60,642 nt of DNA from Bacteroidales bacterium (GCA_900755985.1 CAAEIL010000010.1:1-60642); one strand, 5' to 3'. Positions 1-8,737 are shown, counted from the first letter of the stretch. Numbers and translations: made by a program. The notes: generated from the letters alone by a model not told the origin.

Positions 1-80
1 CTCAGTCGTGTACCTCGGTACACTCCTTCGTCTCAAGACAAAAATCAACTCAAGCTATGCGACCCTGCCGTAAACATTTA

Positions 81-105
81 TTATTAAACAAGCTCTTAGA
101 GCTTG
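81..105 (-). terminator. Hairpin after the DUF2461 gene
   Basis: A perfect 7-base inverted repeat (CAAGCTC, loop TTA, GAGCTTG at 89-105) lies about 20 bases past the stop codon at 127. Read on the minus strand it is followed by TTTAATAATAAA. This is a plausible but weak intrinsic terminator. Confidence 0.45.
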
Positions 106-126
106 CTCAAATGGAGAAGGCCTCCG

Positions 127-810
127 TCAGTCAAAGAAACGCGGCAGGCCCGGACATTCTTCATAGACATAGTTTAGAAAATTGTTGAAAGGCTGCAATG
201 CTTTGAATGATTCGGTTGCCGCCCGAACAACATCGTCAAAGGCGACAGCATCTTCGGGGAGCTTCCCCAAGGCCGTGAAACTGCGGGGACGCAACAAGTC
301 GATATGTTCCCAATCTTTGGGAAATCCTTTGGGTGCAGTCTTAAGAAAATCTTCACCTACGATATTGAAATGAGAACGAAAATTGTTGGAATTAAGTATT
401 CCGATATACTCGTCTACATTGTCAAATATCGAGCGTCGCACGGCTTTTAGAACCGGAGCCGTCGGACACCATATCCCACCACCGACAAATACATTATTAG
501 GTTCGAGATGAAGATAATAGCCGGCAAGCTGACTTTTCTTACCTCCAAAAGGATTTATGAAAATACCGATATGGCGCTTATATGGAGTTTTGTCAGCCGA
601 GAAACGCGTGTCGCGATATATTCGGTACATGCAGTCTCGCGCTTCAAGCATGGCCGCGGAAAGTTCGAACTCAGACAACGAAGCTATAAGCCTTGTTGCA
701 AGATTTTCGGTCCGCTCTTTGACACAAAGATACCGCTCGCGATTGGCAGCAAACCAGTCACGGTTATTATTGGCGGCAAGCTCGTCAAGAAATCGCAATG
801 TCTCTTTCAT
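127..810 (-). CDS. DUF2461 family protein
   Basis: A 227-residue protein matching the DUF2461 (TIGR02453) family. Its hallmark N-terminal pattern is visible as FLDELAANNNRDWF (residues 7-20), followed by the second conserved block RIYRDTRFSADKTPYK (63-78) and a short GIFI strand. There is no signal peptide or membrane segment, so it is expected in the cytoplasm. The biochemical role of the family is not known to me. Full length for the family. It is the last gene of the minus-strand block at the left edge and is separated from rpmH by about 150 bases, so it is probably its own transcription unit. Family assignment is firm; function is open. Confidence 0.85.
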   Translation of the reverse strand: MKETLRFLDELAANNNRDWFAANRERYLCVKERTENLATRLIASLSEFELSAAMLEARDCMYRIYRDTRFSADKTPYKRHIGIFINPFGGKKSQLAGYYLHLEPNNVFVGGGIWCPTAPVLKAVRRSIFDNVDEYIGILNSNNFRSHFNIVGEDFLKTAPKGFPKDWEHIDLLRPRSFTALGKLPEDAVAFDDVVRAATESFKALQPFNNFLNYVYEECPGLPRFFD

Positions 811-875
811 AATCAGTAACAGTAATTCTGTTTGTCCTCATTAACAAGATATTAAACAGTATATGATATACACAT

Positions 876-906
876 CAAGCCTTCGGACGCATGGAACGAA
901 GGCTTG
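876..906 (-). terminator. Hairpin downstream of rpmH
   Basis: CAAGCCTTCG (876-885) and CGAAGGCTTG (897-906) form a perfect 10-base stem with an 11-base loop, about 55 bases past the rpmH stop. There is no clear T tract on either side, so it may be a terminator or an RNA end-protecting hairpin shared by rpmH and the DUF2461 gene. Confidence 0.45.
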
Positions 907-960
907 AATGTGCAGTCCTCCAGGAGGAATGCTTTTACCGAGTGAAATGCGCTCGCGCGA

Positions 961-1116
961 TTATTTCCCGGCGATAGAGCACGAAACGGTGAGACGTGCG
1001 CGGCCTTTGGCACGACGGCGAGCAAGGACTTTGCGACCTTCGGGAGTAGACATGCGCTCACGGAATCCGTGTTTGTTAACTCTTTTTCTGTTAGAGGGTT
1101 GGAACGTTCTTTTCAT
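961..1116 (-). CDS. rpmH: 50S ribosomal protein L34
   Basis: A 51-residue basic protein read on the minus strand from ATG at 1116 to TAA at 961. It begins MKRTFQPSNRKRVNKHGFRE and continues with a Met-Ser-Thr-Pro-Glu-Gly-Arg segment and an Arg/Lys-rich stretch, which is the standard L34 sequence. L34 is a small protein of the large ribosomal subunit. The usual length is 44-52 residues. A strong promoter match lies 44 bases upstream (1160-1190). The gene is flanked by a radical SAM gene and a DUF2461 gene rather than by rnpA/dnaA, the common neighbours in other phyla. Confidence 0.97.
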   Translation of the reverse strand: MKRTFQPSNRKRVNKHGFRERMSTPEGRKVLARRRAKGRARLTVSCSIAGK

Positions 1117-1159
1117 TGTTGTATATAGCTATAGTTATTTTTGTTCGCATTTCGAAGTG

Positions 1160-1190
1160 CAAAGTTAATATTTTTCTGTCACATATCAAA
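1160..1190 (-). promoter_or_regulatory. Bacteroidetes-type promoter of rpmH
   Basis: On the minus strand, TTTG (1190-1187), a 19-base spacer and TAACTTTG (1167-1160) match the sigma-ABfr consensus TTTG/TAnnTTTG. Transcription would start near 1153, leaving a leader of about 36 bases before the rpmH ATG. Confidence 0.75.
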
Positions 1191-1299
1191 ATCATTTTTA
1201 ACCGCACGCCATCGAATGTTTGATTTTCGTGCTATTTCTGACAGATTTATCATGTAACAATGCCACACTATGCCGGGGAGTTGGGCACAAGACAGGCAC

Positions 1300-2337
1300 T
1301 TACTTTATCTGATAGTTGAGTTTTTTGGTTATTTTGCGATTACGTGACCGAAGCGATGATGAAAAAGCACTACAAAAAAGATGACGTGCCGTATGTTTAC
1401 GTTTATGATAAGAGGCAAATGTATCTTCTCCGAGTTCAAAGTCTTCTTTGTAAACAAAATTTGGCGATATATAATAATATGTAGCGTCTTCGATAAGCGC
1501 ACTTATACCATCCTGCACTCCGGAGACCTCGCTCAGTTGTTGACGGTTGGGAGCAAGACAAAGTATTCCCTTCTGACGGCAAAGTTCGACAACATGTCCT
1601 ATCGTTGCATCAAAGTTGTCAGCAAGTTTATGCATGTCGAAATCTTTCCAATCGCTGTCACCAAGATTCTGTACCGGACGCAACTGAACAACATCCGGCA
1701 ACAGTCCCTCGGGCCAAAGATCAAAAAATCTGTCTCTTTCGAGGTCATGCATATTCATCGAATTGACAGTAAAATTAACGCGAATTTTAAATTCAGGATG
1801 TCTGTCTTTTATCTCTTTAAGATTGTCAAGCAACGTATGCAGTTTGTCAAAATCGGCTCCGGGCATAAGATGCTCATAAGTCTGCCTACGCGTACCATGC
1901 ATCGATATGGTAAGTTCATTCAAGCCATTGACGACCAGCATATCAATGTCGACTGCGCCGCTCGCAATCAGCTGACCGTTGGTTATCAATGCTATATGAG
2001 GAATACCGGCTTTGTACGCACGTGATATTATATCGGGAAGACGCTTATCAAGAGTGGGTTCGGCGCTGCAGCCAATCTGAAAGTTGAGCGCACGGCCAAA
2101 GAAGGTTTTCTGGATAATGTCTAACTGACTGTCGCTCACGCGGGATGGAGCTTCGTTACGCCGCTTCTCGCCGCTAAAAAGGCACATGCGGCAACGTAGA
2201 TTACAAGCCATGACCGGGTCAAAATATATAGCAATATATCTGCGGCCTGTGACATGCATAGACCACAAGCCCATAAGTTTGACAAAACGTGGAACACGCC
2301 GACTGCCGGCTAAACGCAATAAGCGATAGATATTCAT
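1300..2337 (-). CDS. Radical SAM protein
   Basis: A 345-residue protein with the radical SAM cluster motif CNLRCRMC (Cys45, Cys49, Cys52), which binds a [4Fe-4S] cluster that cleaves S-adenosylmethionine. The following segment GCSAEPTLDKRLPDII fits the GE/beta-strand elements of the TIM barrel. I see no cysteine-rich SPASM or twitch domain at the C terminus; the tail is basic (RSRNRKITKKLNY). The substrate is unknown. The gene starts 9 bases after the stop of the corrinoid adenosyltransferase gene and is probably the last gene of that operon. It carries no obvious B12-binding domain, so a direct link to cobalamin is only suggested by position. Confidence 0.8.
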   Translation of the reverse strand: MNIYRLLRLAGSRRVPRFVKLMGLWSMHVTGRRYIAIYFDPVMACNLRCRMCLFSGEKRRNEAPSRVSDSQLDIIQKTFFGRALNFQIGCSAEPTLDKRLPDIISRAYKAGIPHIALITNGQLIASGAVDIDMLVVNGLNELTISMHGTRRQTYEHLMPGADFDKLHTLLDNLKEIKDRHPEFKIRVNFTVNSMNMHDLERDRFFDLWPEGLLPDVVQLRPVQNLGDSDWKDFDMHKLADNFDATIGHVVELCRQKGILCLAPNRQQLSEVSGVQDGISALIEDATYYYISPNFVYKEDFELGEDTFASYHKRKHTARHLFCSAFSSSLRSRNRKITKKLNYQIK

Positions 2338-2346
2338 CTTGTAAAC

Positions 2347-2904
2347 TTACTTCCGAGACGTCCAGAATACCTCAGGCCAGCCGGTGCGATGATTAATAGC
2401 ACGTGACAGCACAAAAAGATAGTCACTGAGCCTATTGACAAATCGCAGAAGTACAGGGTCTACCTCAGCTCCGCTTTGTGCGAGAGCAAGAATCTGCCTT
2501 TCGGCACGGCGAACGACGCTGCGGGCAATATTGGCGCGGGCCGAATCGGGATGTCCGGTAGGCAAAACAAAGCTATTGTGACGAGGAAGCTGCGCGTCAA
2601 GTTCGTCAATATCTTTTTCAAGATTAGACACTGCTTCTTCGGGAAAAGGTTCGGGCTGCCATTTTGATTCAGGTTCGGTAGCAAGTGCCGACCCTATGTC
2701 AAACATTCTGTTCATTGCGTTTGTCAGAGTTGCGTGTGCTTCGTCAGGAATCGAATCACAAGCATGCAGAAGTCCGAGCCAGGAATTGGCTTCGTCGACA
2801 GTGCCATAGGCCTCAAGGCGAAGGTCGGTTTTGCTGACACGTTTGCCCCCGACAAGCGACGTGGTGCCCATGTCGCCTGTGCGGGTATAAACATTACTTT
2901 TCAT
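2347..2904 (-). CDS. Cob(I)alamin adenosyltransferase, PduO type
   Basis: A 185-residue PduO-type ATP:corrinoid adenosyltransferase, which transfers the adenosyl group of ATP to cob(I)alamin to make the coenzyme form of B12. The ATP-binding N terminus YTRTGDMGTTSL (6-17) and RLEAYGTVDEANSWLG (29-44) are visible, as are the conserved RSVVRRAER (128-136) and RFVNRLSDYLF (154-164) helices. Length is normal for the family. It lies 5 bases after the epimerase gene and 9 bases before the radical SAM gene, so the three are probably co-transcribed. No B12 biosynthesis genes or B12-dependent enzymes are visible nearby; the cofactor would serve enzymes encoded elsewhere, such as methylmalonyl-CoA mutase. 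Confidence 0.92.
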   Translation of the reverse strand: MKSNVYTRTGDMGTTSLVGGKRVSKTDLRLEAYGTVDEANSWLGLLHACDSIPDEAHATLTNAMNRMFDIGSALATEPESKWQPEPFPEEAVSNLEKDIDELDAQLPRHNSFVLPTGHPDSARANIARSVVRRAERQILALAQSGAEVDPVLLRFVNRLSDYLFVLSRAINHRTGWPEVFWTSRK

Positions 2905-2909
2905 AAGCT

Positions 2910-4043
2910 TTATCCAAGAAATTCGACACCAATGCCGGGACGGTCGGGAATAGTGACTTTGCCGTCGACTATCTTGATGCCATCAAAAATGTCGTTCGCG
3001 ATAAGCAGGTTTCCGTCAAGGTCGGCGTAATCGACCAGGGGTGCAATCTGAGCGGCGGCAGTTACGGCGCACGATGTCTCGGTCATACATCCGACCATAA
3101 CTTTCATTCCGAGCGAGCGTGCAAGCACAGCCATCTGATAAGCCTCATGCAGACCGGTGGACTTCATGAGCTTTATATTGATGCCGTCATAAGCTTCAGA
3201 AGCTCGTTTTACATCGGGCAGACGCTGGAAGAATTCGTCAGCGATGATGGGCAGCGGCGAACGTTCACGCAACCATGCTGTGTCATCGATACGTTCTTTT
3301 GCCAAAGGCTGTTCGACAAAGAGGCAATTGCGCTCTGCCAGCCAGTGACACATCTCAAGGGCTTTTTCCTTGTCATCCCATCCCTGGTTGGCATCCACGC
3401 AGATGGGCACATCGGTCTTGGAACGAATGATGTCGACAAGTTCTTTATCATTGTCAAGTCCCATTTTGACTTTGAGAACCTTGTAAGGAGATGCTTCGTC
3501 AACTTTCTGACGCACTACATCGGCCTTATCTATGCCAATCGTGAACGAGGTATTGGGGCATTTGTCAGGATTGAGCCCCCAAATTTTATACCAGGGCTGG
3601 CCCATGACTTTGCCAAGCAGGTCGTGAAGTGCAATGTCTACCGAAGCCTTGGCGGCACGGTTGTTGGGAGCCACAGACTCCATGTATTCGTGAATGTCCT
3701 CGATTCGGAACGGATCCTGAAACTGTCCAAGGTCGAGTTTTGACAGATAGGAGCATACCGACTCGACGCTTTCGCCAAGATAAGGAGGCATGCTCGCTTC
3801 GCCGTATCCGGTAATACCGTCGCAAGTAAGACGCACCTGCACACCGGGAGTAGTCGTACGCTGGTATTTGGCAAGATTGAATGCGTGACGGAGCTTCAGT
3901 TCATATGGTTCGAATGTCAGATTCAGACGACCGGGCGTAAATATTTTCTTTGTGGCCTGTCCGGCAGCTGACATTGACAACTTCGGAAGTGCGAGTGCGG
4001 CGGCGCTCAGGGCCCCAACGCGCAGAAAGTTTCTTCTGTTCAT
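2910..4043 (-). CDS. Exported dipeptide epimerase, enolase superfamily
   Basis: A 377-residue muconate-lactonizing-type enolase superfamily member, best assigned as an L-Ala-D/L-Glu (dipeptide) epimerase. The catalytic KxK is Lys191/Lys193. Metal ligands are Asp218 (in DANQGW), Glu244 (VEQP) and Asp269 (IADE), and the second general base is Lys291. A DxD pair at 341-343 resembles the one that binds the dipeptide amino group in known L-Ala-D/L-Glu epimerases. The N terminus MNRRNFLRVGALSAAALALP has a twin-arginine-like motif and hydrophobic core, so the enzyme is probably exported, which is unusual because the E. coli enzyme is cytosolic. Its neighbours, an NlpC/P60 endopeptidase and a transglutaminase-like protein, support a role in murein peptide processing. 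Confidence 0.88.
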   Translation of the reverse strand: MNRRNFLRVGALSAAALALPKLSMSAAGQATKKIFTPGRLNLTFEPYELKLRHAFNLAKYQRTTTPGVQVRLTCDGITGYGEASMPPYLGESVESVCSYLSKLDLGQFQDPFRIEDIHEYMESVAPNNRAAKASVDIALHDLLGKVMGQPWYKIWGLNPDKCPNTSFTIGIDKADVVRQKVDEASPYKVLKVKMGLDNDKELVDIIRSKTDVPICVDANQGWDDKEKALEMCHWLAERNCLFVEQPLAKERIDDTAWLRERSPLPIIADEFFQRLPDVKRASEAYDGINIKLMKSTGLHEAYQMAVLARSLGMKVMVGCMTETSCAVTAAAQIAPLVDYADLDGNLLIANDIFDGIKIVDGKVTIPDRPGIGVEFLG

Positions 4044-4251
4044 ATAGGTTTATTATTTTGGAGGCTGTTGATAATCTTTTTTTATTAAAGAAAGACGGGA
4101 ACTTGAAAATAGTTCAATGACATTTATGTGCTTGATTTTTCTTAATGAATCTATACAAGTCCGTGATTCTTTTTTAATGATTGTTGTGGCGAAATGTGGT
4201 ATATCCTTTCTATAACGGAGAAAGACGTAAGATATTATAGCTAAAGCTTTT

Positions 4252-5433
4252 TCAGCGGTTAAAATACCATGGATGGTCAATGGCTCGGGTTATTCCTTTA
4301 GTACCTTGCATACCATTAATACGCACAGCATGCAGGAAGGGCGTACTGAGGTAGTCCGAGCTGGCAGGGTCTACACTGTTGCGTTTGACGCGACCCGACG
4401 AATGTACATAATTGCCGTCATGGTCATAGATTGCCACATGTGTGACACGTCCTGTCTTGGCATTACCGAAGAAAAGGAGGTCGCCTTCCTGAAGCGTAGG
4501 CCAGTTCTTGGCTTCGATACGGCGTCCGGTAAGAGCCTGCTGCGAAGCATCACGCATAATTATCAGACCATTGGCCAGATACGATGTTTTGGCAAGTCCT
4601 GAGCAGTCGAGCGATTTGACTGAAGTACCGCCCCAAAGATAAGGAGTGCCCTCCATTGAATATGCGATGTCAAGTATAAGTTCGGGATTAAACTCCTGTG
4701 AAGCCCATTCTTCGATTGGAGTCAATCCCGAGGTTTCAGCCCAGCCTTTGCGGCCGTCGGGGAGTTCTATTTCGATACGTCCTTTCTGTGCCTTTGATCC
4801 GGTAGCGACAACAATATCGCCTAACACAAGGTCGGTAACGACGTCACGAAGTCCTTTGGCTGTCGGTGTGGCGTAAGCACGTATTTGGTACGGTGATGTC
4901 ACAACCATGCGCTTCGATTTACGCCAGGCGTCCATTTCTGCGGGAGTTTTTAAGGCCACACTGCTTTCGGGTATCCAAGCTATATATCCGTCGGGGGTCT
5001 GAACATGAAACCACTCGCCGTTTTTTTCGAGCACTCGCAAGGGCATGCCCATCAGTGCCTGTGTAGCCATCTCGGCGGCATGTGCGCCCTTTGTACGCAA
5101 GCTGGCTACAGAAATCCGTGGAAGTGCCCAACGGTCAGACGGATATGTCAGAACAGCATTACCTTGTGCAAGGGGAACTTTTTTGTCCTTAAGTGCATTT
5201 GTCAAAGTATCGGCAAGCCATTGTTCGGAAACGATGCCGCGCAGCATGATTTGACCGTTGTTGCCCTCAAGCGCTTCAACATCATATATTACCTGACGCG
5301 AATCGGGAGCATAGGCTTTTTTTACGCGCTCTATTTCGCCCCGTGCAACCGTCAGAGGTGATGCGGCATGGGCTGCAGCCGGCAAAGAAATAACTAATGC
5401 AAGAATTGCAAGTATGTGTTTTCTGGTTATCAT
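4252..5433 (-). CDS. SH3b and NlpC/P60 domain cell-wall endopeptidase
   Basis: A 393-residue protein with a signal peptide (first 25 residues), two SH3b-like domains (about 107-160 and 175-235) and a C-terminal NlpC/P60 domain. The catalytic residues are Cys277 in DCSG, His332 in THVAIY and His344 in YVHSSG. Enzymes of this layout (for example YkfC) cut the bond between D-gamma-Glu and the diamino acid in murein peptides, releasing L-Ala-D-Glu. That product is the substrate of the dipeptide epimerase encoded just downstream, which supports this specificity. The gap to the upstream transglutaminase-like gene is only 22 bases. Location is probably periplasmic. Confidence 0.9.
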   Translation of the reverse strand: MITRKHILAILALVISLPAAAHAASPLTVARGEIERVKKAYAPDSRQVIYDVEALEGNNGQIMLRGIVSEQWLADTLTNALKDKKVPLAQGNAVLTYPSDRWALPRISVASLRTKGAHAAEMATQALMGMPLRVLEKNGEWFHVQTPDGYIAWIPESSVALKTPAEMDAWRKSKRMVVTSPYQIRAYATPTAKGLRDVVTDLVLGDIVVATGSKAQKGRIEIELPDGRKGWAETSGLTPIEEWASQEFNPELILDIAYSMEGTPYLWGGTSVKSLDCSGLAKTSYLANGLIIMRDASQQALTGRRIEAKNWPTLQEGDLLFFGNAKTGRVTHVAIYDHDGNYVHSSGRVKRNSVDPASSDYLSTPFLHAVRINGMQGTKGITRAIDHPWYFNR

Positions 5434-5455
5434 ATTGTGATTTTATTGGTTAAAT

Positions 5456-6844
5456 TCATTTTATGGATTCGTCAAGTACCTGAAAACTCTTCGTCCATGC
5501 AGGATAGAAAAGGTTGCCTTTCGAGCATTCTACCTCACCCATCTGGAAATCTACAGTCTCGCTTCGGACAAAACGCTTTTTGGGGAAGAGTTCGCCACAG
5601 ACGCCTTTATTCGAGGCCATGCGGTATACGTCAAGACCGGTCGACCAGTAGTCGCGCAGATTTTTTTCATTTAACCCTGTCATACGGCCATACGAAGTGT
5701 CGACTGGTACCCACCCTACCCCTTCGTAATATGTTTCGGCCCAGTCATGGAGATTTTCGCGTCCGGTATCTGTAGTCCATCCGCTTTCCCATCGAGCGGG
5801 TACCCCCAATGTACGCATCAGAGATATATACAAGAGCGTAACCTGGCCACAATCGCCGTGACCTTCGGCAAGGACATATTCGGGGATACAGCCTAAAGTG
5901 CTGTATTCGCGTGCGCCGGCCCATGGATAACGCGATACAATCCAATCGTAGACAAGTTCGCTCTGTCTGAATGGGTTTGTTTCATTACCGACGATAGCTT
6001 TTGCAAGCGAATCGAGTCGAACGATATGAGGTGCTTCCAATGCGGTATACTTTTGGTAAAGTTCGCTGGTCTTATCGTAATCCTTAATATTGGCGAGGAT
6101 AAAATCGGGGGCAAAATATTGTCCGTAAGCCGTGTATTCGATTTCATATCCGAAGTGTGTATCCTTGCCTTCGGTCACCGGCTGCTGCATAAACATCGTA
6201 TTATGCACCGAACGGTCATGACCCGAGATGATATAATCGGGCTGCGACACCGACAATATCTTAATGTCACCCTGTCGAGGAGACTCAAAAGGCACCGGCA
6301 TCCAGACTCGCAGAGTATCGTCTTTAAGAGCATCCATATAGGGTACGTCAATAGTAAAGCGATATCTTATTTTGCGGGCGAGACCTTGAGGATTTCCTGT
6401 GCTACAGGTTTTGCCATCGCCTACGGTGCGTTCGTATACCGACCGAGCTTGGCCAATCCTTTCGTCCGATGCCTGACTTCCGCGATTGCTCCATCCGTTG
6501 TTCATTGCTGGATTCAACAAAGCAAGATTGCTCAACGATTTGCGGTGTACACGTTCCACGCCATCGATTACCATTGTCTCGATATAATGTTTATCGGCAA
6601 ATTCGCGCGTATGCGACGCCACATCCTCGCCATATTTTTTAGCAATACCGGCGACGGCCTCGTCAAATGTCAACGAAAAGTCGCTAAGCAGTCTGGCTTT
6701 GATTGCTGCAGCCGAATCAGCTTCCACCCATTCGCTTGCTACATTGTCGGCGTATGATAGTCTTGGTATAGTCAATATGGCCGAAAGCATCGTCGCAACT
6801 AAAGCCCGGCGAGAAATCCTGATAACAATATTCATAAAATCCAA
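5456..6844 (-). CDS. Exported transglutaminase-like protein
   Basis: A 462-residue protein with a signal peptide (an alternative start at Met4, position 6835, is equally good). The C-terminal half is a transglutaminase-core domain with the complete triad: Cys332 in GHGDCGQ, His366 in NLHDWAE and Asp382 in WVPVDTSYG. The N-terminal half contains a beta-rich region of unknown role. Bacterial members usually act as thiol proteases or amidases rather than cross-linking enzymes. It is the first gene of the group that includes the NlpC/P60 endopeptidase and the dipeptide epimerase, so peptide cleavage in the periplasm is the likely job. This is inferred from context. Confidence 0.82.
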   Translation of the reverse strand: MDFMNIVIRISRRALVATMLSAILTIPRLSYADNVASEWVEADSAAAIKARLLSDFSLTFDEAVAGIAKKYGEDVASHTREFADKHYIETMVIDGVERVHRKSLSNLALLNPAMNNGWSNRGSQASDERIGQARSVYERTVGDGKTCSTGNPQGLARKIRYRFTIDVPYMDALKDDTLRVWMPVPFESPRQGDIKILSVSQPDYIISGHDRSVHNTMFMQQPVTEGKDTHFGYEIEYTAYGQYFAPDFILANIKDYDKTSELYQKYTALEAPHIVRLDSLAKAIVGNETNPFRQSELVYDWIVSRYPWAGAREYSTLGCIPEYVLAEGHGDCGQVTLLYISLMRTLGVPARWESGWTTDTGRENLHDWAETYYEGVGWVPVDTSYGRMTGLNEKNLRDYWSTGLDVYRMASNKGVCGELFPKKRFVRSETVDFQMGEVECSKGNLFYPAWTKSFQVLDESIK

Positions 6845-6997
6845 AATAAAAAAACTGTCTGAAAATAATTGGCAACCGGCCGTCCGGTTTTTAATTGCGT
6901 AAAGCTACAAAATTTTTTCAAAAAAACATTCAACTTCGGAGCAAATATTCAAACTATTTTTTACAAAACATGTTTTCTGAGACAGCTGTTAGCCGGT

Positions 6998-7041
6998 TAA
7001 AACGAACGCCGGCCTCAGTGGGTATCCCATTTAGCCGGCGT
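6998..7041 (-). terminator. Hairpin downstream of the DUF4301 gene
   Basis: ACGCCGGC (7006-7013) pairs with GCCGGCGT (7034-7041), 40 bases past the stop codon of the minus-strand DUF4301 gene. On the minus strand the stem is followed by TCGTTTTAACC, a modest T tract. Plausible intrinsic terminator. Confidence 0.5.
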
Positions 7042-7080
7042 CAACTGCAAAAGGCAGTGAAACGAATTATGTCAGGACGT

Positions 7081-8607
7081 TTACGATTGGTGTGCGGGAC
7101 GCAACAAATCGTTGACAGTTTTGACCGGGTTGAAAGTAGTCGAAGGCACTTCGACAAAAATCGTGGACCAGTCGCTCATGGCACCATTCCAAAGTCCGGG
7201 CAACTCCAGGGCTTTGAGTTCACGGCCTTCACACGATTTAGAAGAAATGAAACCGGTGTTATGGTCGACATATTCAGGGAGATTGTAATGTTGTCCGTGG
7301 ATATCAGTAACATAGCAGACAAGGTCGACGGGATTGAAGTGAGTGGCAGTATTCATCATAGCCACATTTTCGGGATTGGACATGTCTATCTGACTTGACT
7401 CGAGAATCTGAGGTGACGATGAACCGTCGGCATTGTATGCGATGTATGGACCTCCCCCGGGCTCGCCTTCATTGCGCACCATACCGCATACACGCAGCGG
7501 CCTGTCAAGTTTGGTACGAATATAGCGGGCCAGTGTCTCGTCATCAAAATGTTTCATCTGCTCATGACGTACATTCAGTGTGTCATGGAGAAAGAGTATC
7601 ATGCGGCGCAAGTCCTCGATAACGTATTTGCCAGAGTCGAGCAAGTCAAGATACGCTTTTATCTGGTCGTGGACAGTTAAAAGCACTCCTGCCAATATTT
7701 TCTTGTAGCGTATAGTGTCCCGGCGCTTGCTGTCGGGAACTACGTTGTCGATGTTTTTGACAAAAATCACCGTGGAGTCAATATCGTTGAGATTCTCGAT
7801 AAGTGCGCCGTGGCCACCGGGGCGAAAAACCAGATGACCTTTGCTGTCACGGAACAATTCGTTGTCAGTAGTAGCGGCGACGGTGTCGGTGGATGGTTTT
7901 TGTTCGGAAAGCGAGATATCGTATTTCACGCCAAATTTATGTTCGAGTGCAGGGCGCACTTGCTCGATTTTGTCTTCAAAGAGTTTGTGGTGAGCTGCCG
8001 AGACAGTAAAATGCAAATGTACCTGTCCGCCGGCCGAAGCTGACTGAGCGCCCTCGGCCATTTGTTCCTCGAGCGGTGTGCGTACTGTTCCGTCTTCATA
8101 ACGATGAAATGACAAGAGGCCCTTGGGGAGTTGACCGTAGTTGAGTCCTTCGGGAGCAACAATTCCGGCAATAATGTCCTTGTAACGTCCCTGCGCTTTG
8201 AGTTGTTCGGCATCGAGTCCGTGCAAAGCCGTCAGTTTCTTGTCCAGTTCGGCTGCAAAAGGGAACTCATTCAGACGTTCTATCACTTGAGCGACATCCG
8301 AGCCGGGTGCGGGCTTGTCTTCGCTGCCATTGACAAAGGCAAAGAGAGCCTTGAACATACGCGAGGCGGCTCCTGATGCGGGGACGAATTTATAGACACG
8401 GCCTTTGTCATCGAGAAACTGCTGCCAGCGGTGAAGTGCCTGTTCTTCTTCGGCATGATTAAGCCGCAGAATTCCTGCCGGGATATTGGCTGATGCTGCG
8501 AGGCGAAGATAAGGAAATCCGCAGCGAAAACGTTCGAGCTGTGTTTCGAGAGTTGCTTCGGAGATTCCCCGCGAAGCCAATGTTTGTAAGTCTTCTTTGG
8601 TTAACAT
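7081..8607 (-). CDS. DUF4301 family protein
   Basis: A 508-residue cytoplasmic protein of the Bacteroidetes family DUF4301. Recognisable features are PASGAASRMFKALFAF (about 76-91), which looks like a nucleotidyltransferase-type glycine-rich loop ending in Arg, and the later FRPGGHGALIENLNDID segment. These hint at a nucleotide-sugar or phosphosugar binding fold, but I know of no demonstrated activity. No signal peptide. It is separated by 130 bases from the upstream TPR gene and has its own candidate terminator, so it is probably transcribed alone or as the second gene after the TPR gene. Confidence 0.75.
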   Translation of the reverse strand: MLTKEDLQTLASRGISEATLETQLERFRCGFPYLRLAASANIPAGILRLNHAEEEQALHRWQQFLDDKGRVYKFVPASGAASRMFKALFAFVNGSEDKPAPGSDVAQVIERLNEFPFAAELDKKLTALHGLDAEQLKAQGRYKDIIAGIVAPEGLNYGQLPKGLLSFHRYEDGTVRTPLEEQMAEGAQSASAGGQVHLHFTVSAAHHKLFEDKIEQVRPALEHKFGVKYDISLSEQKPSTDTVAATTDNELFRDSKGHLVFRPGGHGALIENLNDIDSTVIFVKNIDNVVPDSKRRDTIRYKKILAGVLLTVHDQIKAYLDLLDSGKYVIEDLRRMILFLHDTLNVRHEQMKHFDDETLARYIRTKLDRPLRVCGMVRNEGEPGGGPYIAYNADGSSSPQILESSQIDMSNPENVAMMNTATHFNPVDLVCYVTDIHGQHYNLPEYVDHNTGFISSKSCEGRELKALELPGLWNGAMSDWSTIFVEVPSTTFNPVKTVNDLLRPAHQS

Positions 8608-8644
8608 ATAGCACTAAGGTTTTAGATTGATTTTTTAAGTTCAT

Positions 8645-8661
8645 ATTCCGCCGAGCGGAAT
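8645..8661. repeat. Short perfect hairpin between TPR and DUF4301 genes
   Basis: ATTCCGC, loop CGA, GCGGAAT is a perfect 7-base stem in the 130-base gap between two minus-strand genes. It lacks a T tract on the minus strand and could be a weak terminator or a leader hairpin. Confidence 0.3.
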
Positions 8662-8737
8662 CGTATTTGTTTTTCGGCTTTTAGGCCTGTTATTACAAGG
8701 TATATGGTATAGAGTTAAGTAAATTGTTTTATGGCAG

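Noticed and set aside
4053..4280. 75-codon minus-strand frame after the NlpC/P60 gene
   Set aside because: It overlaps the 3' end of the NlpC/P60 gene in another frame, has no recognisable motif, and occupies an AT-rich gap; best treated as intergenic.
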